Source: Terrimonas sp.
GTDB lineage: Bacteria; Bacteroidota; Bacteroidia; Chitinophagales; Chitinophagaceae
NCBI RefSeq assembly: GCF_003075435.1
Contig: NZ_QCZJ01000007.1
Span: 178,662-242,661 of the forward strand
Direction of reading: 5' to 3'
DNA: 64,000 bases
The position numbers and the translations under genes are program-made. A model generated the notes under the pieces. The model saw only the letters and a program-made list of their open reading frames with translations, did not search any database and was not told the DNA's origin. The first letter of the stretch is position 1; every line of letters begins with the position of its first letter. Shown here piece by piece: positions 36,878 through 46,318 of this stretch.

Positions 36878-37459
36878 ATGCGTTGTTCTGACGATATACA
36901 ATGTTGGCAGGAGTTCAGAAAAGGTAAAGAGAAAAGCCTGTTCTCTCTTTATGAAAAATATTATGGCGATCTGCTGCGGTACGGCTTGGGATTTACACCT
37001 GACCCGGAAATCGCAAGAGAGTATATCAACAGGGTCTTTCTTGATTTGTGGAACAAGAGAATGGTGCTCCCTGATGTGGATTATCCCAAAGCATACATTA
37101 TTGCCTGTTATAAGAACAAGCTTTTTTACCGTAAAAAAAGGAAGGGAGCATTGAACCTCGTGTATGTGGACCCGGAGCATATTTCCGGTCACATTTCAGA
37201 GCAATCGTATGAAGAAGTAATTATAGAGCTGCAGGAATTTGAGCAACTCAAATCCCGTTTGCAGCAGGCGCTGAATTTCCTGACCGAACGGCAGCGGACA
37301 ATTCTCAAAATGCGGTATTTTGATGAAATGGCATTTGAGACCATTGCAAAAAAACTGGATGTATCAGTGCGCACCATATATAACAGTATACATGAAAGTC
37401 TGAAGCAACTGCGCGGCGATGCGAAGGACAACAAAAACACCGGCAAAAATTCCATTTAA
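36878..37459 (+). CDS. ECF RNA polymerase sigma factor (FecI-like)
   Basis: The 193-aa protein starts at ATG 36878 (MRCSDDIQCWQEFRKGKEKSLFSLYEKYY). A longer frame overlapping the GH18 gene is rejected. Region 2 is seen as SLFSLYEKYYGDLLRYGLGF followed by REYINRVFLDLWNKR. Region 4 is FLTERQRTILKMRYFDEMAFETIAKKLDVSVRTIYNSIHESLKQLR. It sits 34 bases after GH18 and 52 bases before fecR. By family knowledge it is held by the anti-sigma factor FecR and released when the STN-domain SusC binds its ligand. Confidence 0.93.
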   Translation: MRCSDDIQCWQEFRKGKEKSLFSLYEKYYGDLLRYGLGFTPDPEIAREYINRVFLDLWNKRMVLPDVDYPKAYIIACYKNKLFYRKKRKGALNLVYVDPEHISGHISEQSYEEVIIELQEFEQLKSRLQQALNFLTERQRTILKMRYFDEMAFETIAKKLDVSVRTIYNSIHESLKQLRGDAKDNKNTGKNSI

Positions 37460-37511
37460 TTTTTTGAAAAAATCACGGTAAAAAAACCCGGATCGGGGTA
37501 ATCTATATAGT

Positions 37512-38519
37512 ATGAATCCCAACGACGACATCAGTGTGAGTTCCCTGCTTGCTGACAGTACTTTTGTTAACTATCTCAACGCGGCAAATACCCGGGATAT
37601 GCACTATTGGAAAGAGTGGATAGAAAACAACCCCCGGTATATGCACGTGGTGGATGAAGCCAGGAATACGCATTTTGCGCTGGCTGAGATATATCGTGTT
37701 CCCGGAGAAAATACCATCGCAATGGCATTGGAAGACCTGAACCGGCTTAAGAAACTAATGAAAGAAGAACCCGGGGCTAAGGTTGGTTCCCTGCGCAGAA
37801 TGATTATAGCCTGTTCTGTTGCGGCGTCCGTTCTCCTGGTTATGGTAAGTGTCTGGTGGTTTAATAAAAATGAATACGGAGCGATTCAGTATGAATGGTA
37901 TGCAAAAGCCGACAGTGTAATAACCAGTATTGATCTTCCTGACGGAACAACAGTATTGCTGAACAGGAACGCATCTGTTGCAATAGATGAAAAGTATAAT
38001 ATGGATAACCGGCGGATCCTTCTTAAAGGTTCCGCATTTTTTAAAGTAGCGAAAGATCCTGCAAGACCATTTACCGTAGCCGTGCAGCAGGTGACTACCA
38101 CAGCATTGGGAACCGCTTTCTATGTGCATGAAGACCTGCAGACCCGGGCTGTGACCATCTCTCTTCTCGAAGGAAGCGTAGCGGTAGCCAACAGCCGGAA
38201 TACCGCTCAACTGATACCAGGGCAAAAAGCAATATGCAGTAACACATCCCCCATACAAAAAGCAGAATTCCTGCAGGAGCAGTTGCAGCAGTGGACTGCG
38301 GGGAAGATCGTTTTAAAACAGGCAGACTTTGCGGAGATCATCGGTGTATTGCGGATGTACTATAACCTCAATGTAGAAACAACCAGCTACCCGGGCAAAA
38401 TGAAATTCACCGGTTCATTTGATGTGAACCACCCTGAAGAATTGCTGGAATCTTTGGCATTTACCTACGGATTAAAGTACGACCGCCGCAAAGACCAGCT
38501 CATTATACAAACCAAATAG
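37512..38519 (+). CDS. FecR family anti-sigma factor
   Basis: The 335-aa protein has an N-terminal cytoplasmic anti-sigma region of about 95 residues, one membrane helix (MIIACSVAASVLLVMVSVWWF), the FecR domain (DSVITSIDLPDGTTVLLNRNASV, GSAFFKVAKDPARPFTVAVQQ, LLEGSVAV), and a C-terminal DUF4974 domain (FAEIIGVLRMYYNLNVE, KFTGSFDVNHPEELLESLAFTYGLKY). DUF4974 contacts the STN domain of the transporter. It lies between the sigma factor and susC genes, 31 bases before the latter, as usual for trans-envelope signalling operons of Bacteroidota. Confidence 0.94.
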   Translation: MNPNDDISVSSLLADSTFVNYLNAANTRDMHYWKEWIENNPRYMHVVDEARNTHFALAEIYRVPGENTIAMALEDLNRLKKLMKEEPGAKVGSLRRMIIACSVAASVLLVMVSVWWFNKNEYGAIQYEWYAKADSVITSIDLPDGTTVLLNRNASVAIDEKYNMDNRRILLKGSAFFKVAKDPARPFTVAVQQVTTTALGTAFYVHEDLQTRAVTISLLEGSVAVANSRNTAQLIPGQKAICSNTSPIQKAEFLQEQLQQWTAGKIVLKQADFAEIIGVLRMYYNLNVETTSYPGKMKFTGSFDVNHPEELLESLAFTYGLKYDRRKDQLIIQTK

Positions 38520-38550
38520 GTATACCAGAACCACTAAAACTACATCGCTT

Positions 38551-41500
38551 ATGGCGCTTAAATGTCTTTTCACAAAAGTGTTTGCGCGTATCTTTTTCAC
38601 AATGATCATCATGTTTTCTATGCTGACATTGCTGGCAAACGTACGGGCCCAGGATACCCCTATACGGATAGGGTTCTCACGTACACCGTTAGCCCAGGTT
38701 TTCAAAAGTATTTCCCGTATAGCTGGCATGGAGTTCTCGTACGACGAATCAAAGATCAACCTGAATTATCTTATCTCCCTGCCTCAAAAGGAATACAAAG
38801 TGAAGGAACTGGTTGACAAAGTTTGCGACCAGGCTGCTCTCGATTACAGGATCGTGAACAACATGATCATAGTGAGGGCGAAGCCCAATGCTGCAATGTA
38901 CGCGTCAGTAACGGGTAAGATAACAGACAGCAAAGGGAATGCTATACCTGATGTTTCCATAGAGAACAGGAATTTACACGTAACAACCACATCTGATGGC
39001 AACGGTATTTTTTCAATACAGGCTAATCTCAAAGATGAGCTTGTTTTTTCGCACGTAAGTTTTGAATCAAAAACTTTTTTTGTGAACTCCCTGACCGAAC
39101 AGATGACCGTTACGCTGGGAGATAATACACAAACGCTTAGTGAAGTAGTAGTAACATCGCTAGGAGTAAAGCGTGAAAAGAAAGCTTTGAGCTACGCGAT
39201 AGGAGAAGTAAAAGGCAACGAGATCAATAAGGCCAAGGAAGTGAATGTTGTAAACAGCCTTGCCGGGCGTGTTGCCGGCTTAATTGTCAGCAATACCGCC
39301 GGTGGTCCTATGGGGTCTTCCAAGGTGGTAATACGCGGCAGTACCGATATTACCGGAAATAACCAACCCCTGTACGTTGTGGATGGCGTGCCTATAGATA
39401 ATTCCAACTATGGCATGACGGGTAATGACAAATATGCGAGCGGACAGGACCTGGGAGATGCTATTTCGGGTATCAATCCTGATGATATTGAAACAATTTC
39501 TGTTTTGAAAGGGCCTGCCGCTTCAGCATTGTATGGCAGCAGGGCGGGACACGGGGTGATACTGATCACGACCAAAAAAGGCGCAAATAAAAAAGCATTG
39601 GGAGTGGAGATCAACAGCACTTCTACCATCGAAACACTGCTTACCCGTTATGACGGTTTCCAGTATGAATACGGGCAGGGCACAGGCGGAACTATTCCCC
39701 GGGATTTGACGATGGCACGCAATACACTCTTCAACAACTTCGGCGCCAGGCTCGATCCGGGTCTTATGATCCCGGCCTTTTACGGCGGGCAAACAAGTTA
39801 TGGCCTGGTGAAAAATAACATTGAGCATTTTTTTCGTACAGGGTCTTCTTTCAACAATAATATCGCTGTAACAGGCGGTACTGAAAAAAGTAATTTCCGC
39901 TTTTCCTATAATAATCTCCGCTATAACGACATTGTTCCCGGCACATACCTCAACAGGCAAAATTTCATGCTCAGAGGTTCCTCCGAGATCACTTCTACAT
40001 TAAGCATTGATGTCAGAGCCAACTATATGACGGAAGATGTGAACAACCGGCCGGCTTTGGCGGATGACGCTGCTAACATTGGATTTAACTTTGTAGGATT
40101 GGCGAACAATATGGATCAGAAGACCTTTGAAACACATTACCAGGATGAGTTTGGAAGATATATTGAGTGGGGTGGCGGTCAGTACCGGCTGAACCCTTAT
40201 TGGGTCATTAACCGTATGAAAAACACGACATCCAAAGACCGCCTCATGGGGGCATTACAGATTAACTACAATCCGCTCTCCTGGTTAAATATTATGGGGC
40301 GCGTAAATACAGATGTTACCTACCTGGAATACCAGAAGTTCAGCCCCCGCACCACGCCCGGCGCTGAAGCCGGCGTATTGGAAGGGCGGACAGCCAGGTA
40401 CAGCACCAACAGCGGCGATTTCCTGGTAACTGCGCGCAAACAGTTTAACAAGCACTTCTACCTGAACGGAAGCGTGGGAGGAAGCATTTTGTATATCAGC
40501 AACCCCAGCACCTATATGCGCGGTGAGGATATGCTGCTGGAAGATTCACGCTCTTTTAACAGCTTTAAAAAGCAAACCGTACAGGCTTCCGCATATAAAA
40601 AGCAGATCAATTCATTTTATGGCTCGGTGGGAGCTTCCTGGAACAATTACCTGTTCCTGGACGCCACGCTCCGGCGCGACGCCAGCTCCACATTGCCTGT
40701 GGAGAACAATACTTACTGGTATCCCTCGCTGGGTATGAGCATGGTGCTTTCAGATGCATTTAATATTAAAGGCAAGGTGCTTAATTATGCCAAGATCCGT
40801 GCATCTGCCGCTGAAGTAGGTAATGATACGGAGCCTTACCAGCTAAAGCTGATCTATGCGCTGGAACAGTTTCAGCCTTCCCGGGGCGCCATCGGGGGCA
40901 TTGCTTCGCGTACCCTCCCCAATCCTATTCGCCCCACCCGTACCAGGAGCTTTGAAACAGGGCTGGACATAGGTTTCCTGAATAACAGGATAGGATTTGA
41001 ATTCACGTATTATACGCAAAGATCCCGCGACCAGATCAACTTTACCGACCTGCCTATGTCGGCAGGCTACGCTAACCAGATCCTCAATGCAGGAACACTG
41101 ACGAACAAAGGCGTTGAAATGATGCTCAGCACCAAGCCGGTTGTAGGAAAAAATTTTTCGTGGGATCTGATCCTGAACGGAGCGCATAACAGGAATGTAG
41201 TGGAGTCGCTGGCGCCGGGCGTTACCTATCTCACACTTTCAGATGCAAGATGGCTTGGATTATCTGTCATTGCACAGCCGGGCATGCCTTACGGCAGCAT
41301 CATCGGCTATGATTATTTATATGCGCCGGACGGGCAGAAAATATTGAATAAGGAGAACCTTACACCCATGGCTACCGATGAGCGAAAGGTGCTTGGCAAG
41401 GGTACCTGGGACTGGACAGGAGGGGTAATCAATACATTCCGGTACAGGAGCATAAGTCTTAACGCTGTAATTGATTTTAAACAGGGAGCAGACCTGTTCA

Positions 41501-42033
41501 GCATGACCAATCTTTTTGCGGTGATCCGCGGGCAGGATAAGTCTACTCTTGAAGGGCGTAAGGAATGGGTGGCATCAGAAGAAGAACGCCAGGCTGCCGG
41601 TATGACCGCGGCCGAATGGCTTGCCTCCGGGAATACCCGTGGCTATGTGCCAAAAGGCGTTTTTCAAAACGGCGTTGATGCAGATGGTAAACCAGTATAT
41701 GAACAAAACACCCGTCCCATGGACCCCAATGTATATTTCGCCTCGTTTTACGGCGATGACAGGGGTGTTGCAGTACCTTTTATTTACGATGCCAGCTATA
41801 TAAAAATGCGCGAGCTCTCTCTTACCTATACATTACCGCAACGTGCATCCCGGAGGATAAGAGCGCAGTTCATCAGTGTATCGATCGTCAGCCGGAACCC
41901 TTTCATCATTTATAAAAGCGTTCCTAATGTTGACCCCGATTCCAATTACAACAACGGGAACGGGCAGGGTTTTGAATATGGATCTCTCCCGGGCAGAAGA
42001 AGCTGGGGCGCTAATGTCAACATTCGTTTTTAA
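38551..42033 (+). CDS. SusC/RagA TonB transporter with N-terminal STN signalling domain
   Basis: The 1160-aa protein has a signal peptide (TMIIMFSMLTLLANVRAQ) and then the STN domain (PLAQVFKSISRIAGMEFSYDE, VDKVCDQAALDYRIVNNMIIVR). A carboxypeptidase-like domain (VTGKITDSKGNAIPDVSIEN), the plug entry EVVVTSLGVKREKKALSYA and a long barrel ending in WGANVNIRF follow. The STN domain lets it report ligand binding to FecR and so switch on the operon. It pairs with the SusD gene 17 bases downstream. Substrate is presumably a GlcNAc-containing oligosaccharide, inferred from the GH18 genes on both sides. Confidence 0.95.
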   Translation: MALKCLFTKVFARIFFTMIIMFSMLTLLANVRAQDTPIRIGFSRTPLAQVFKSISRIAGMEFSYDESKINLNYLISLPQKEYKVKELVDKVCDQAALDYRIVNNMIIVRAKPNAAMYASVTGKITDSKGNAIPDVSIENRNLHVTTTSDGNGIFSIQANLKDELVFSHVSFESKTFFVNSLTEQMTVTLGDNTQTLSEVVVTSLGVKREKKALSYAIGEVKGNEINKAKEVNVVNSLAGRVAGLIVSNTAGGPMGSSKVVIRGSTDITGNNQPLYVVDGVPIDNSNYGMTGNDKYASGQDLGDAISGINPDDIETISVLKGPAASALYGSRAGHGVILITTKKGANKKALGVEINSTSTIETLLTRYDGFQYEYGQGTGGTIPRDLTMARNTLFNNFGARLDPGLMIPAFYGGQTSYGLVKNNIEHFFRTGSSFNNNIAVTGGTEKSNFRFSYNNLRYNDIVPGTYLNRQNFMLRGSSEITSTLSIDVRANYMTEDVNNRPALADDAANIGFNFVGLANNMDQKTFETHYQDEFGRYIEWGGGQYRLNPYWVINRMKNTTSKDRLMGALQINYNPLSWLNIMGRVNTDVTYLEYQKFSPRTTPGAEAGVLEGRTARYSTNSGDFLVTARKQFNKHFYLNGSVGGSILYISNPSTYMRGEDMLLEDSRSFNSFKKQTVQASAYKKQINSFYGSVGASWNNYLFLDATLRRDASSTLPVENNTYWYPSLGMSMVLSDAFNIKGKVLNYAKIRASAAEVGNDTEPYQLKLIYALEQFQPSRGAIGGIASRTLPNPIRPTRTRSFETGLDIGFLNNRIGFEFTYYTQRSRDQINFTDLPMSAGYANQILNAGTLTNKGVEMMLSTKPVVGKNFSWDLILNGAHNRNVVESLAPGVTYLTLSDARWLGLSVIAQPGMPYGSIIGYDYLYAPDGQKILNKENLTPMATDERKVLGKGTWDWTGGVINTFRYRSISLNAVIDFKQGADLFSMTNLFAVIRGQDKSTLEGRKEWVASEEERQAAGMTAAEWLASGNTRGYVPKGVFQNGVDADGKPVYEQNTRPMDPNVYFASFYGDDRGVAVPFIYDASYIKMRELSLTYTLPQRASRRIRAQFISVSIVSRNPFIIYKSVPNVDPDSNYNNGNGQGFEYGSLPGRRSWGANVNIRF

Positions 42034-42050
42034 CAGCCAAAAACTACTGT

Positions 42051-43637
42051 ATGAAAAATTTTTTGAAATATATAGCTGCTGTTTTGATACTGTCGTCCTG
42101 CAATAAGTTTGGCGATATGAATATTGATCCCACAAAATCGTCAAATCTTGACCCGGCGATAGAAGTGGCTTATTGCCAGCAAAAGTTCAGTGGTGATATG
42201 AGTGTGCAGGAGGTAACAGGGTTAATACTTTGTATGCCGCTTGCCCAGCATTTTGGAGGAGGATGGGCAAATCAATACGGGCAGTTTTACCAGAAACAAC
42301 AAGCCTATATGTCCACCCTTTGGCAGAACAGCTACACGGCAGATGTAAAAAACATCAATGATGCGGTGCTGAGAACTGCCGGTACCGACAGCAAAAATCT
42401 CAATGCGATCGCGAGAATAATGAAGGTGTATGTATTTGCACGGCTTACTGACCTGTATGGGGATATCCCTTATACGGAAGCTGCTGCCGGAGGCATCACT
42501 CACCCGGTTTACGACAGGCAGGAAGATATCTACCATGATTTTTTTCTCCAGCTTGATACAGCCATCAGCCAGTTTGCCGGTGGTACAGATCCTTTAACCA
42601 ACGATATTTTTTACGGCGGCGATATAAACAAATGGAAAAAGTTTGGTTCTTCGCTCAGGCTTCGGTTAGCCATGAGGGTGAGTAAGCGTAATGAAGCGTT
42701 TGCCAGGGAACAAATTATCAAAGCTTACGCTGATGGGTTGATGCTTTCCAACGATGATATTTGTGTAACACTCCATGACGATAACTTTAACACCTATGCC
42801 AACTATACGGGCAACGCCCTGTCGTCTGCTATCCGGCAAACAGGATCACCGGTAAATAACGGTTACCGGTTACACAGTTCGCTTATCAACCAGCTTAAGC
42901 TTACCAATGATCCCAGGCTTTTTGTATTTGGTAAAAATTATTGGGATAATGCCCCGGGTGCCACTTTTGAAAACCGCATTGATATTACAAACGAGGTGAG
43001 GGCACAGGTAGGGACTGTCGGCGTGGGACCTACTTCCTTTATCTGGGAAGACTGGATGAACACCATCACGATCATTCACCCGGTAGCAGGAACGATACAG
43101 GTTGGAAACAACGAACAGAAGGTGCAGCTTGCCGCCTATATGATGGAAAATGACGCTCCGTTCCTTCACCTTACTTATGCTGAAACCGAGTTCCTGCTGG
43201 CGGAAGCTACCAAACGTTTTAACCTTGACCTGGGAGGTACCGTTGCAGAACATTACACCAAAGGACTGAGGGCCGCCTGCCGGCAGCTCACTTTGTATAA
43301 AAACGCGCCGGTAATTACCGAGGAAGCAATCAACCAGTTTGTTGCTGATAACCCCTTGCAACCCGACAAGGAACTGGAACAAATTGGCACACAACTATGG
43401 ATCAATTTCTTCCTGAATGGCCCGGAAGCGTATGCAAGCCTCCGCCGTACAGGTTTCCCAAGGCTTCCTTCAGGCTTTCGCCCTGATGGCTATTCCGACT
43501 CAGAAACCATGCCCAGGCGACTGGAATATCCTCAACTGGAAAAAGCGCTCAATTTATCCAATGTACAGGAAGCGATGAAGCGATATCCATCCGGTACAGA
43601 TTCATGGAATGACCGCATGTGGTGGGATGCTGAGTAA
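42051..43637 (+). CDS. SusD/RagB-like nutrient-binding lipoprotein
   Basis: The 528-aa protein has a lipoprotein signal (YIAAVLILSSC) and the SusD-like_2 pattern: CNKFGDMNIDPTKSSN at the start, YVFARLTDLYGDIPYTEA in the middle, and LHLTYAETEFLLAEATKRF before the C-terminus. It forms the lid of the preceding SusC channel and holds the glycan ligand. The gap of 17 bases and common strand place both in one operon. The GH18-like lipoprotein gene follows after 32 bases. Confidence 0.93.
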   Translation: MKNFLKYIAAVLILSSCNKFGDMNIDPTKSSNLDPAIEVAYCQQKFSGDMSVQEVTGLILCMPLAQHFGGGWANQYGQFYQKQQAYMSTLWQNSYTADVKNINDAVLRTAGTDSKNLNAIARIMKVYVFARLTDLYGDIPYTEAAAGGITHPVYDRQEDIYHDFFLQLDTAISQFAGGTDPLTNDIFYGGDINKWKKFGSSLRLRLAMRVSKRNEAFAREQIIKAYADGLMLSNDDICVTLHDDNFNTYANYTGNALSSAIRQTGSPVNNGYRLHSSLINQLKLTNDPRLFVFGKNYWDNAPGATFENRIDITNEVRAQVGTVGVGPTSFIWEDWMNTITIIHPVAGTIQVGNNEQKVQLAAYMMENDAPFLHLTYAETEFLLAEATKRFNLDLGGTVAEHYTKGLRAACRQLTLYKNAPVITEEAINQFVADNPLQPDKELEQIGTQLWINFFLNGPEAYASLRRTGFPRLPSGFRPDGYSDSETMPRRLEYPQLEKALNLSNVQEAMKRYPSGTDSWNDRMWWDAE

Positions 43638-43669
43638 TATTTCATAAACTAACTACTAAAAAAATCATT

Positions 43670-45028
43670 ATGATATCTATCAGGCCTTATTACAAAATAC
43701 TTCATTGTTCACTCTGGCTCATCCTGTCAGCAATAAGCATCATGGGTTGCCGGAAGGACCTGGCACCGGATCCCGAGTTTGGCGAAGGAGATTATCCGCG
43801 TATTTTTTATTTGGGTGATCAGTTCCCGTCAGCAGTGGTGATCAATGAGGGAGATACGGCCAAATACAATAATCTCCAGTTCTCTCCTGCCGGTAAAGTT
43901 AATATTACCTGGTTTGTAAATGATGGCGTTTCAGGAACAGATACCTCCTTTAATTTTGTACCTCAGGCAGGCGGTATATTTAATATTGTGCTGGAGGCAG
44001 AATACAATGGACTGAGATCTGTGCGCAGATCGCAGGTGATCGTAAAGCCATCTTCCTATACCCCTAAACCTTATGACAAAGTAGTAATGGGTTATCTTAG
44101 TGAAAATGGAACGGCTGCCAGCGTTAAATGGAACTATATTACTCATCTCGCTGCGCAGATAGGCAGGGTTTCTTCAGACGGTTCTCTTGATATAACAAAG
44201 GGGAATATCAACCAGCTCAGCGATGAACTTATAGCGCGTGGACATACGCAGGGCATTCCTGTATTGCTTGGTATTTACGGCAGGCTTACGCCTGTAGATG
44301 GCTGGGCATATTATGAAAGTGATGATATGGGCGCTGCTATCCGGAATCCTTCAGCACGTGCCTCACTTGTAGCCCGGATAAGTGATTATATAACAGCAAC
44401 GAAAATGGATGGTGTGGATATCATGATGACTGATTTTAATGGTTCTCCCAACTATTCCGCTAATCTTGCAGCATTGGAACCATTTGTCAATGAGCTCAGG
44501 GAAGCGCTGCCGGAGGGATCGCTCATTACACTGGCCGTAACAACAGGATGGCAGCACTGGGAGTACCCGGCCGACCTCTCAAAGCTCGACTGGGTAAATG
44601 TACATGCTTATGAAGACGGCATTCATGTAGGCCCGGGCGCACCGGTAGGTCAGGCATCCTCTTATGACCATATGGTCTATTCGGCAGCTATCTGGGCCAA
44701 CAAGCTCGGAGCTGAAAAAGTAGTAGTAGGGTTCCCGGTATTCGGCTTACGTTACCTGGAGCTTGATGCTGATGGGAATAATCTCTCCTGGGGTTCTTAT
44801 GACTATACTCCTTACAGGCAAATTCTTGAAATTGATCCTGCTGCTAATACAAAGGAATTTGTGGATGCCGCGAAAGGTATTTACTACAATGGTCAGCCGT
44901 TGATTGAGCAGAAAGCCGCTTATATTAAAAACAGTGCTTACAAAGGTATGTATGGGTGGTACCTGGATGCCGATGCGGCCGACACCACTAAATCTGTATT
45001 TAAAACTGCCTATGATCTTTTGAAATAA
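43670..45028 (+). CDS. GH18-fold lipoprotein lacking the catalytic acid; probable surface glycan-binding protein
   Basis: The 452-aa protein has a lipoprotein signal (ILSAISIMGC), a beta-sandwich of about 100 residues (INEGDTAKYNNLQFSPAG to RSQVIVKPSSY), and a GH18 barrel starting KVVMGYLSENGTAASVKW. The catalytic strand reads DGVDIMMTDFNG (D247 to F256): the third Asp of DxxDxDxE is Met and the catalytic Glu is Thr254, with no other acid at that place. The protein is therefore unlikely to cut glycans and most likely binds them, as accessory surface proteins do behind SusD. Its position directly after susD supports that reading. Other barrel features (LDWVNVHAYED, GMYGWYLDAD) are kept, so the fold is intact. 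Confidence 0.88.
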   Translation: MISIRPYYKILHCSLWLILSAISIMGCRKDLAPDPEFGEGDYPRIFYLGDQFPSAVVINEGDTAKYNNLQFSPAGKVNITWFVNDGVSGTDTSFNFVPQAGGIFNIVLEAEYNGLRSVRRSQVIVKPSSYTPKPYDKVVMGYLSENGTAASVKWNYITHLAAQIGRVSSDGSLDITKGNINQLSDELIARGHTQGIPVLLGIYGRLTPVDGWAYYESDDMGAAIRNPSARASLVARISDYITATKMDGVDIMMTDFNGSPNYSANLAALEPFVNELREALPEGSLITLAVTTGWQHWEYPADLSKLDWVNVHAYEDGIHVGPGAPVGQASSYDHMVYSAAIWANKLGAEKVVVGFPVFGLRYLELDADGNNLSWGSYDYTPYRQILEIDPAANTKEFVDAAKGIYYNGQPLIEQKAAYIKNSAYKGMYGWYLDADAADTTKSVFKTAYDLLK

Positions 45029-45157
45029 TTTTCCCTTTAAAGAAAAAGATTAATGATTCAAATCATGATTGTCTACACCTTAACGAATATGAATTTTACA
45101 GAGAAGCATTTACAAGACTCACCTAAATGATAACAGTACGACTTTAGACAGAGAATA

Positions 45158-46035
45158 AACCAGTTCCGGTAAAGATGAATACCTCAACACAGCGCATTGG
45201 ACACCCCAGCTTTATGTTCGGGAAGCAAGACGCATGATCGGAGAGTACGTTATGACACAGGTTAATTGCCAGGCCAAAGAAAATTGTAAAAGATGGTATC
45301 GGCATGGCTGGCTGCATATAACATGGATGCTCATAACACACAGCGGATTGTATAGAATGATACGGTTAAGAATGAAGGAGATGTGCAGATTAAAGGCATA
45401 CAACCTTATACCATTGCCTACCGGGCCATTACACCGGACAGAAAAGAATGTACCAACCTGCTTGTCCCGGTTTGCTTATCAGCCAGTCATATTGCTTATG
45501 GCTCCATCCGGATGGAACCTGTATTTATGGTTTTGGCGCAGTCGGCAGCTATGCTCTGTTCAAACAATAAACGTGAAGATACTACAGGAAAAACTGAAGA
45601 ATGATCCCCTGGCAAACGGAAGCGCAGCAGAAATACTTGTAGATGATACCGATATTAAAATCATTACCGGGGATTGGAAAAAAGAAACTACACGTGGTTA
45701 CGAGCCTACTCTATTGTTGAATAATAGCAAACAACCATCAGGCGTCCGCTTTGAGCCTGAAATAAAAAAGAAAGGAAGGTACCAGGTATATTTTTATTAT
45801 CCCAGGATCCAAAACGAAGCTGATGCATTGTATATTAAAGTGTATAATGGAAGAAAGCAGACATCAGAAATTATTCAAAGCAGGGATATAAAATAGTCGG
45901 GCAAACCTCAGGCGAGTGGGAAATCTCTGAGCATTTAAATTACCAGCAGGCCGGAAGGCATTTATTGAAATTTCCAATGAGGGCGCCAGCGGTGCGGTTG
46001 CGGCGGATGCTGTACTATTTGTACCGGTATTAAAA
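45158..46035 (+). pseudogene. Degenerate FAD-dependent oxidoreductase with golvesin C-terminal-like domain
   Basis: Only the C-terminal half remains and it moves between frames. KDEYLNTAHWTPQLYVREARRM and IGEYVMTQVNCQAK are in one frame, AAYNMDAHNTQRIV then an in-frame TAG, then [20 protein letters not shown] and [21 protein letters not shown] in a second. [20 protein letters not shown] and the golvesin-like domain (GVRFEPEIKKKGRYQVYFYY) lie in a third, then a stop, and a last shift gives GASGAVAADAVLFVPVLK. In order these match the family of secreted FAD oxidoreductases often found in polysaccharide loci. At least three frameshifts, several stops and loss of the FAD-binding N-terminus make it a pseudogene. 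A 220-residue open frame at 45234-45896 is a by-product. Confidence 0.85.
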
Positions 46036-46317
46036 TGAACAAACTGATAGCAATGCGTTCAAGAAGAAATTTTCTTAATCAAACTATTCCCGGTATGACC
46101 GGGCTTTTTATTACTAACCGTTTGCAGGCACAGGCAAAACAGCCGGAGATAACAGGAAGACACTTGCCGGAAAAGAAAGCTTACCTGCTATCAATAGTGG
46201 CATTAGCGGAAATAATACGATTGACCTGTTGAATCGTCTGGAAGGATACTGTTGGCAAGTAAGCTTTTGTCGAAAAGAAGCATTATATTCGATTGAAGAA
46301 TCAATGAACCATCCCTA
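46035..46317 (+). pseudogene. Remnant of a secreted SGNH/GDSL hydrolase gene
   Basis: An intact start MNKLIAMRSRRNFLNQTIPG with a twin-arginine-type signal runs to about residue 45. After that the meaningful frame changes to PAINSGISGNNTIDLLNRLE, a pattern typical of the oxyanion-region of SGNH hydrolases (block II GxxGN). The frame then ends and the AraC gene begins. Most of the enzyme is missing. Like its neighbour it is a decayed tail of the glycan locus. Confidence 0.6.
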
Positions 46318-46318
46318 A

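Noticed and set aside
45234..45896. Open frame of 220 codons read as a gene
   Set aside because: Family homology crosses in and out of this frame; only its last third is in the true frame. It is part of the pseudogene.
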